A stretch of DNA of 64,000 nucleotides. Origin: Sipunculus nudus. Lineage: Eukaryota > Annelida > Sipuncula > Golfingiida > Sipunculidae. The position numbers and the translations under genes were made by a program. Each line of letters starts with the position of its first letter. Within the stretch, counting starts at the first letter, position 1. The notes beneath the pieces were generated by a model, which made no database searches, was not told the origin of the DNA, and saw only the letters and a list, made by a program, of their open reading frames with translations. Shown one piece after another: positions 63,563 through 64,000 of this stretch. The stretch is from assembly GCA_026874595.1 (NCBI GenBank), contig CM049318.1:1625241-1689240 (forward strand), read 5' to 3'.

Positions 63563-64000
63563 TATAAAACTGTGTGTGAACTGCATCTAAATCATGGCCC
63601 CTTCGTCAATAGGGATAGAACTATTTATGGCCCAGTATAAGCACGGTAATATTCACTTGTTTACATTAGATATTAGATAAATAAAACGACGCTCATCAGG
63701 GGGGGGGGGTTAAGGGGGGTTAGGGGTCCCCCCACATCCCCCGACCCCCTTTCAGCGGCCGCAACATTTTTTAAGTTATTGACCAAGCTTTGGGTCCTAG
63801 ACCCCACCCCTTTTAAAGGTTTTTGTCATTAGTCTTCCTGGGTTGGACCCCTCCTTTTCATAAATCCTGGATCCGCTCCAGCTCTTCATCTCGTGTCAAC
63901 ATAATCTCGTGTCAACAAATTCTCGTGTCAATATATTTTGTGTCAACATGATTTCAGGGTGGACTGAATGGGGACCGTGTAACGTTACTTGTGGTAAGGG
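26318..64000 (+). CDS. Secreted vWA and multi-TSP1 protein, 5' part of gene (exons listed separately)
   Basis: A single plus-strand gene model: signal peptide and low-complexity N-terminus, a vWA domain split over two exons, then at least six TSP1 repeats, each in its own phase-1 exon, running off the right edge. Splice junctions join in frame throughout if the 34-nt microexon is included. vWA domains bind ligands through a metal-ion site, and TSP1 repeats bind matrix and glycans, so an extracellular matrix or adhesion role is likely (coadhesin-, hemicentin- or shell-matrix-like). No transmembrane segment is seen in this part. The introns are large (19.8 kb before the vWA domain) and rich in repeats. 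Which named family it belongs to cannot be decided without the missing C-terminal part. Confidence 0.85.
26602..28189. other. Intron 1, first part
   Basis: AT-rich intron with no exon-like signal I can defend. It holds a (TC)n(TA)n microsatellite at 26823-26888. Overlapping minus-strand open stretches near 27516-27967 have no domain and no conserved look. Confidence 0.6.
26823..26888. repeat. Compound (TC)n(TA)n microsatellite
   Basis: About 17 TC units directly followed by about 15 TA units. Confidence 0.97.
28190..31795. repeat. 60-bp minisatellite array in intron 1, about 60 copies
   Basis: The unit, ACACATTAAGTTCCCGTACA, AATGACACATGGTTTCCTTG, GTCTCTCTCCTCCCCCGCAC, repeats with a period of 60. 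Several units carry expanded C runs of up to about 18 bases and shifted AC runs. Unit variants with AAAATAACACATGG recur near 28740, 29257, 29937, 30597 and 31143, hinting at 9-11-unit higher-order blocks. Because 60 is a multiple of three and the unit lacks stops in several frames, long repetitive open frames appear on both strands; I treat these as by-products, not genes. Confidence 0.97.
31812..31877. repeat. (CT)n microsatellite
   Basis: A CT run of about 33 units with one interruption, directly after the 60-bp array. Confidence 0.97.
31878..32584. other. Intron 1, last part
   Basis: AT-rich sequence with no recognisable repeat or coding signal, ending in a good acceptor, TTTTATACTTACAG (32571-32584). 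Confidence 0.55.
32585..32618 (+). CDS. Exon 2: candidate 34-nt microexon
   Basis: A strong acceptor TTTTATACTTACAG and a strong donor ATT|GTAAGT enclose 34 bases. Joined to the phase-2 end of exon 1, they read [12 protein letters not shown], charged like the end of exon 1, with no stop, and leave phase 0. Phase 0 fits the acceptor GTAGAG|TGC of the vWA exon and keeps a cysteine before the vWA domain. This is a prediction from splice signals and frame only. Exon 1 could instead join the vWA exon directly using another acceptor. Confidence 0.5.
32619..34734. other. Intron 2, first part
   Basis: AT-rich intron with short open stretches and no recognised domain. A C run lies at 34320-34330. I see no repeat unit of note. 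Confidence 0.55.
34735..37060 (+). repeat. Decayed tandem array, unit about 140-160 bp, with GTCCGTC-type head
   Basis: The head GAGCTAAGATGACTGAACCG, CACTCTTTGTCCGTCGTCCG resembles a very common bivalve intronic repeat. After it, a unit with GGAGGTCCTAGGCAAAT, TTGGAAACCTGAAATTAGG, TCATGGTGACCTATATTCT, CTACTGGCCGAAAACATGA, GAGCACCCAGAGAGTCAGAC and CACAAATTGTAACTGTTAGG recurs. The GGTCC-like site is near 34880, 35215, 35730, 35950, 36095, 36245, 36407, 36555, 36690 and 36970. Copies are strongly diverged. A related copy in opposite orientation lies at 40735-40960. Confidence 0.8.
37191..37733. mobile_element. MITE-like element with degenerate inverted ends
   Basis: The left end TTTTCCAAAAGTGCGAAGTC, CATATCCGTAGTCCGCATAC pairs with the right end (37685-37732), whose reverse complement reads TTTCCATAAGTATGTTGTCC, GTATCCGTGGTCCGTATGCG. 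Similarity is about 75 percent over 45 bases. The inside repeats the CCGTATGCGTA motif several times and has no open frame of interest. A non-autonomous DNA transposon is the simplest reading; no clear target duplication is seen. Confidence 0.55.
37734..39980. other. Intron 2 stretch without recognised features
   Basis: Unique-looking AT-rich sequence. Short open stretches show no domain, and I find no tandem repeat. Confidence 0.5.
39981..40570 (+). repeat. Decayed GACCTTGAC-type tandem repeat, four units
   Basis: GTGGTTCCTGTGACC (39987), GTGGTTCCAATGACC (40093), GTGGGTCCTTTGACC (40235) and ATGGCTCCTGTGACC (40380) begin related units 106-145 bases apart. The last reads TGACCTTGAACTTTGACCTC. 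The block ends in GGGACAGACAGACAGTCGAG. This layout, with GACCTTGACC units and a terminal ACAGAC tract, is familiar from many bivalve introns; the family name is not asserted. Confidence 0.7.
40735..40960 (-). repeat. Inverted relative of the repeat head at 34735
   Basis: The reverse complement reads TTAGATAAGCTGACTGAAAG, then GTACAAATCGTAACCGCTGA, CATCTATGGAGGTC and TGAAATTAGGTCACTGTGA. These match 34737-34960 (AGCTAAGATGACTGAACCG, CACAAATCGTAACCGCTGGA, ATCCATGGAGGCCC, TGAAATTATAGGTCACTGTG) in order and spacing. The two heads point towards each other across 6.2 kb. Confidence 0.7.
41001..41286 (+). repeat. 48-bp minisatellite, six copies
   Basis: The unit GAAGTTGGACGCCACTTAGT, ATTTAGAATACTGTGTCCTG, TTTATTCT starts at 41001, 41049, 41097, 41138, 41186 and 41235, with small deletions in the third copy. 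Confidence 0.93.
41287..42067. other. Intron 2 stretch without recognised features
   Basis: AT-rich intron sequence; no repeat or exon signal that I can support. Confidence 0.5.
42068..42349. mobile_element. TA microsatellites flanking a pogo-like MITE remnant
   Basis: Two (AT)n tracts (42068-42133 and 42279-42349) flank 145 bases. The right end, read inward, is CAGTGAAACCTCTCATTACG, and the left end CAGAAGAACCACAAACATTA is a diverged match. CAGTnnAACCTC ends next to TA are typical of pogo/Tigger-type elements, which insert at TA. The internal part has no coding capacity. Confidence 0.55.
42350..43109. other. Intron 2 stretch without recognised features
   Basis: AT-rich, short open stretches only, no motif. 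Confidence 0.5.
43110..43565. repeat. Highly decayed minisatellite with TTTCTGTCCATC motif
   Basis: Variants of CACTGTAGCATATCTGTCCA followed by TCAAGCATATTTC recur about every 50-65 bases. The units are so diverged that the exact period is uncertain. Confidence 0.6.
43566..44959. other. Intron 2 stretch without recognised features
   Basis: AT-rich. The 96-codon open stretch at 44265-44555 starts with an ATG but has no domain, no splice context and no conserved look. Confidence 0.5.
44960..45180 (+). mobile_element. tRNA-derived SINE with metazoan core domain
   Basis: An A-box-like TATTCGAGTGGTTAATCGC (44972 on) and a B-box-like GATTTGATCCT (45013-45023) have the spacing of a tRNA head. Then follows the core GGTCGGTGGTTTTCTCCGC, TTCGGTTTCCTCCA (45063-45100), which is the widely shared SINE central domain of molluscs and other metazoans. 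The tail is AT-rich and the ends are not sharp. Confidence 0.7.
45250..45570 (+). repeat. 47-bp minisatellite, about six copies
   Basis: The unit GCTGGGTTATATAACCGTGG, GATCGATTTAATCATTATTT, GACTTCA starts near 45298, 45345, 45393, 45439, 45486 and 45533. Copies are diverged; each contains the small palindrome GGTTATATAACC or a decayed form. Confidence 0.88.
45905..45985. repeat. Dispersed repeat, copy 1
   Basis: GGCGGCACGCCCAATAAAGG, GATGAGTAAATATATGACAA and ATTCTCATTCACTATAG match 47338-47412 (GGCGGCACGCCCCTCACAGG, GATGAGTAAAGCTACGACAA, ATCATGCCTTCACTACAG) in order and spacing. The family is unknown to me. Confidence 0.6.
47338..47412. repeat. Dispersed repeat, copy 2
   Basis: Second copy of the repeat at 45905, same orientation, 1.43 kb away. 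Confidence 0.6.
47488..47960. repeat. GGACTCG-type hexanucleotide-derived repeat, two blocks
   Basis: Blocks at 47488-47590 and 47815-47960 are built from GGACTCG, GGACTTGGACTCG and ATCGGACTCGCACTCGG variants, separated by ordinary sequence. It is a degenerate simple repeat. Confidence 0.75.
48203..48257. repeat. Hairpin 1 (55 bp)
   Basis: GTGTCCGAATAGAA at the left pairs with TTCTATGAGTCGGACAC at the right, with a loop of about 24 bases. Confidence 0.7.
48266..48358. repeat. Hairpin 2 (93 bp, 30-bp stem)
   Basis: GCTTTGATTACC followed by TTTAAGGAATTTATCTTT (48266-48295) is complementary over its full length to 48328-48358, apart from a single extra base. The loop is 32 bases. It lies 8 bases after hairpin 1. 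Confidence 0.85.
48359..51841. other. Intron 2 stretch without recognised features
   Basis: AT-rich intron. Open stretches such as 48846-49250 have no domain. A small GC-rich palindrome lies near 51023 (GGTGGCGCCACCTGGTGGC). Confidence 0.5.
51842..52490 (+). repeat. Four tandem copies of the vWA exon's 5' edge and acceptor
   Basis: A unit of about 88 bp with CAGATATCGGAATAGGCCCC, TTTAAAGATGGGTAATACG, TTTTGTAGAGTGCAGGCTGG and TAGATCTCGCTCTGAT occurs four times. Its TGCAGGCTG-type core is at 51895, 51984, 52371 and 52459. Spacings are 89, 387 and 88; the long one fits one unit plus a 298-bp SINE. Only the last copy continues into the vWA coding sequence. The other three carry acceptor-like signals that lead nowhere. 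Confidence 0.85.
52001..52302 (-). mobile_element. tRNA-derived SINE inserted in the duplicated exon edge
   Basis: On the minus strand a B box GGGTTCGATCCCA (52245-52233) and an A-box-like ACAGCTAACCGG (52290-52279 region) form a tRNA head, then GGTCGGTGGTTCTCTCC gives the core domain also seen at 45063. The insertion size of about 298 bp agrees with the spacing of the surrounding 88-bp units. The ends and target duplication are not clear. Confidence 0.7.
52459..52702 (+). CDS. Exon 3: vWA domain, first half
   Basis: The frame reads [16 protein letters not shown], the beta-strand and D-x-S-x-S metal-site motif of a vWA domain, and continues through [17 protein letters not shown] to DLPYSG. 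Sequons NIT and NQT may be glycosylated. The donor CAG|GTCAGT at 52702/52703 leaves phase 1. I chose the acceptor TTTTGTAGAG (start 52459, phase 0) because it keeps a Cys that could pair with the Cys near the domain's end and fits the microexon. Alternatives are starts at 52464 (GTGCAG) and 52437 (CCCTTTTAAG), both phase-compatible with exon 1 directly. The duplicated 5' edge makes this choice uncertain; the coding core is not in doubt. Confidence 0.85.
52703..53121. other. Intron 3
   Basis: A 419-bp phase-1 intron with donor GTCAGT and acceptor ACATTCACAG. No repeats noted. Confidence 0.85.
53122..53454 (+). CDS. Exon 4: vWA domain, second half
   Basis: The exon reads [12 protein letters not shown] (the threonine of the metal site), [13 protein letters not shown] (the TDG motif with the last metal-site Asp), GVQIFVVGV and the helix to [10 protein letters not shown]. 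With exon 3 it completes a roughly 190-residue vWA domain with DxSxS, T and D all present, so metal binding is expected. Sequons NRT, NFT and NLT are present. The acceptor ACATTCACAG is good. The donor AATG|GTAGTG at 53454/53455 gives phase 1 and joins the TSP1 exon in frame. If it is not used, the frame runs only to a stop at 53540. Confidence 0.92.
53455..53929. other. Intron 4
   Basis: A 475-bp phase-1 intron ending in ATTTCAACAG. A short in-frame extension to 53540 exists if the intron is retained. Confidence 0.8.
53930..54076 (+). CDS. Exon 5: TSP1 repeat 1
   Basis: The exon reads [17 protein letters not shown], a tryptophan ladder (W-x2-W-x2-W, likely C-mannosylation sites) and a C-x2-T-C-x2-G site for O-fucose. 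Six cysteines (SSC, VTC, RVC, SGC, VSC, VEC) give a standard TSP1. It is 147 bp with phase 1 at both ends, acceptor TTTCAACAG and donor CCAG|GTAACG. Confidence 0.93.
54077..55086. other. Intron 5
   Basis: A 1.0-kb phase-1 intron with a C run near 54103-54114 and, at 54309-54370, a further copy of the dispersed repeat seen at 22190. Confidence 0.75.
55087..55242 (+). CDS. Exon 6: TSP1 repeat 2
   Basis: The exon reads [17 protein letters not shown] with six cysteines in the TSP1 pattern (GPC, VTC, RGC, PGC, ARC, SSC). It is 156 bp, phase 1 at both ends. Acceptor TTCTCGTTCAG, donor CCAG|GTAAAC. The O-fucose consensus is slightly altered (Val in place of Gly at the last position). Confidence 0.93.
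56214..56321 (+). repeat. 35-bp tandem repeat, three copies
   Basis: CATGCGAGTCTGGTCCAAAC, GAGGGCTTAGCAAAA is repeated three times with one base change (TTAG to TAAG in the middle copy) and G-to-C differences at the first start. Confidence 0.95.
56456..56565. mobile_element. Short foldback element with GGGGCGGATCCA ends
   Basis: GGGGCGGATCCATGATTA at the left pairs with CTGGATCCGCTTATG at the right. The same GCGGATCCAGGA-type end recurs at about 56588 and, on the minus strand, at 63700-63882. It looks like a non-autonomous dispersed family common in marine invertebrate DNA; I do not know its name. Confidence 0.5.
57160..57316. mobile_element. TA microsatellite interrupted by a pogo-like terminus
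   Basis: (AT)n tracts at 57160-57196 and 57245-57316 enclose about 48 bases beginning ACAGTGGAACCTCGCATTGC. This resembles a pogo/Tigger-type terminal repeat next to TA. Only one end is left. Confidence 0.5.
58550..58690 (+). CDS. Exon 7: TSP1 repeat 3
   Basis: The exon reads [20 protein letters not shown] with six cysteines (QGC, HTC, RNC, PGC, QRC, QPC). TCAGG replaces the usual TCGxG but keeps the C-x2-T-C-x2-G spacing. It is 141 bp, phase 1 at both ends. Acceptor TATCTAAAACAG, donor ACAG|GTAAGG. Confidence 0.93.
58691..59498. other. Intron 7
   Basis: An 808-bp AT-rich phase-1 intron with no repeat of note, ending in TTTGGTTACAG. Confidence 0.8.
59499..59648 (+). CDS. Exon 8: TSP1 repeat 4, four-cysteine form with GC donor
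   Basis: The exon reads [20 protein letters not shown], then a basic stretch and a final TCSPLPC. Only four cysteines are present: the pair normally found after the arginine ladder and after the GG turn (the C3-C4 disulfide of TSP1) is absent on both sides, so the remaining two disulfides can still form. Length is 150 bp, phase 1 at both ends. The 3' junction reads CCTATAG|GCGAGT, a GC donor instead of GT. If it is not spliced, the frame ends two codons later at TAA (59654-59656), which would give a short secreted isoform. Confidence 0.88.
61499..61552 (+). repeat. 10-11-bp tandem repeat
   Basis: Five copies of TGTTAGTTAT with single-base variants. Confidence 0.9.
61590..62288. repeat. (ATT)n/(AAT)n-rich tract up to a splice acceptor
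   Basis: Repeated ATT blocks at 61598-61630, 61735-61752, 62083-62180 and 62215-62285, with both ATT and AAT strands, ending directly in the acceptor TTTTTATTTCAG of exon 9. Opposed ATT/AAT segments (62215-62285) could fold. Confidence 0.9.
62295..62444 (+). CDS. Exon 9: TSP1 repeat 5, four-cysteine form
   Basis: The exon reads [20 protein letters not shown], then [11 protein letters not shown] and a final ETCSTQPC. As in repeat 4, only C1, C2, C5 and C6 remain; the C3-C4 pair is gone. TCDGG keeps the O-fucose spacing. It is 150 bp with phase 1 at both ends; acceptor ATTTCAG preceded by the ATT tract, donor CAAG|GTTAGA. Its length and cysteine pattern equal those of exon 8, which suggests a tandem exon duplication. 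Confidence 0.92.
63235..63425. mobile_element. 191-bp MITE with TIRs and 3-bp duplication
   Basis: The ends GTGATTCCATTGGTACGTAT (63235 on) and TATACGTATACATGGAATCAC (ending 63425) are inverted repeats over about 28 bases with small gaps, and TCT flanks both sides (63232-63234 and 63426-63428). It has no coding capacity. A 3-bp duplication is the size used by PIF/Harbinger-type elements, though their usual target is TWA. Confidence 0.65.
63510..63560. repeat. TA microsatellite
   Basis: (TA)n with one AGTA interruption. Confidence 0.95.
63700..63882 (-). repeat. GCGGATCCAGGA-type dispersed repeat
   Basis: On the minus strand it starts GGAGCGGATCCAGGATTTAT, then a GGAGGGGTCC block and poly-G/poly-C sections up to 63700. 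The same end motif is at 56460 and 56588. Confidence 0.55.
63958..64000 (+). CDS. Exon 10: TSP1 repeat 6, cut by the window edge
   Basis: The acceptor ATGATTTCAG is followed by [14 protein letters not shown] in phase 1, the start of another TSP1 with the first two cysteines and an O-fucose site. The rest lies beyond the window, so neither its cysteine count nor whether more repeats follow can be told. Confidence 0.88.

Larger units (their letters stand above)
62445..63957. other. Intron 9
   Basis: A 1.5-kb phase-1 intron with a 191-bp MITE (63235-63425), a TA tract (63510-63560), a GC-rich GCGGATCC-type repeat (63700-63882) and a TCTCGTGTCAACA tandem motif just before the acceptor. Confidence 0.8.

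Overview
The window is AT-rich animal DNA with long introns, GT-AG splice sites, one-domain exons and dense repeats. It most likely comes from a mollusc, perhaps a bivalve. Supporting signs are tRNA-derived SINEs with the metazoan core domain, GACCTTGAC-type and GTCCGTC-type intronic repeats of a kind common in bivalve DNA, and a secreted vWA/thrombospondin-1 (TSP1) gene. The species call is inference.

Region 1 (1-16650) is satellite DNA with a retroelement inside it. A 59-bp tandem satellite is present at 1-72 and fills 6246-16650 (about 175 monomers with higher-order structure). A decayed Ty3/gypsy-class element (73-6245, coding strand minus) interrupts it, flanked by a perfect 5-bp duplication ATTAT. 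Its domain order is gag, protease, integrase, reverse transcriptase, RNase H, the Gmr1-like order. It carries several in-frame stops, frameshifts and an integrase deletion. Its two LTRs lie in inverted, not direct, orientation, so both outer ends are U3 ends.

Region 2 (16651-26140) shows no gene I can support; it holds microsatellites and short dispersed repeats.

Region 3 (about 26140-64000) is one plus-strand gene that runs off the right edge. A signal-peptide exon (26318-26601) is followed by a candidate 34-nt microexon (32585-32618), two exons for one vWA domain (52459-52702 and 53122-53454) and at least six TSP1 repeats, one per exon (53930, 55087, 58550, 59499, 62295, 63958). The introns around the TSP1 exons are phase 1. 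The product should be a secreted matrix or adhesion protein of the vWA + multi-TSP1 type (coadhesin-like). Oddities are four tandem copies of the vWA exon's 5' edge with decoy acceptors split by a SINE, a GC splice donor after TSP1-4, and joint loss of the middle cysteine pair in TSP1-4 and TSP1-5.

The introns hold a 3.6-kb 60-bp minisatellite, several 35-50-bp minisatellites, decayed 140-160-bp arrays, MITE-like inverted-repeat elements, TA microsatellites interrupted by pogo-like ends, two SINEs, two adjacent hairpins and an (ATT)n tract that runs into a splice acceptor.
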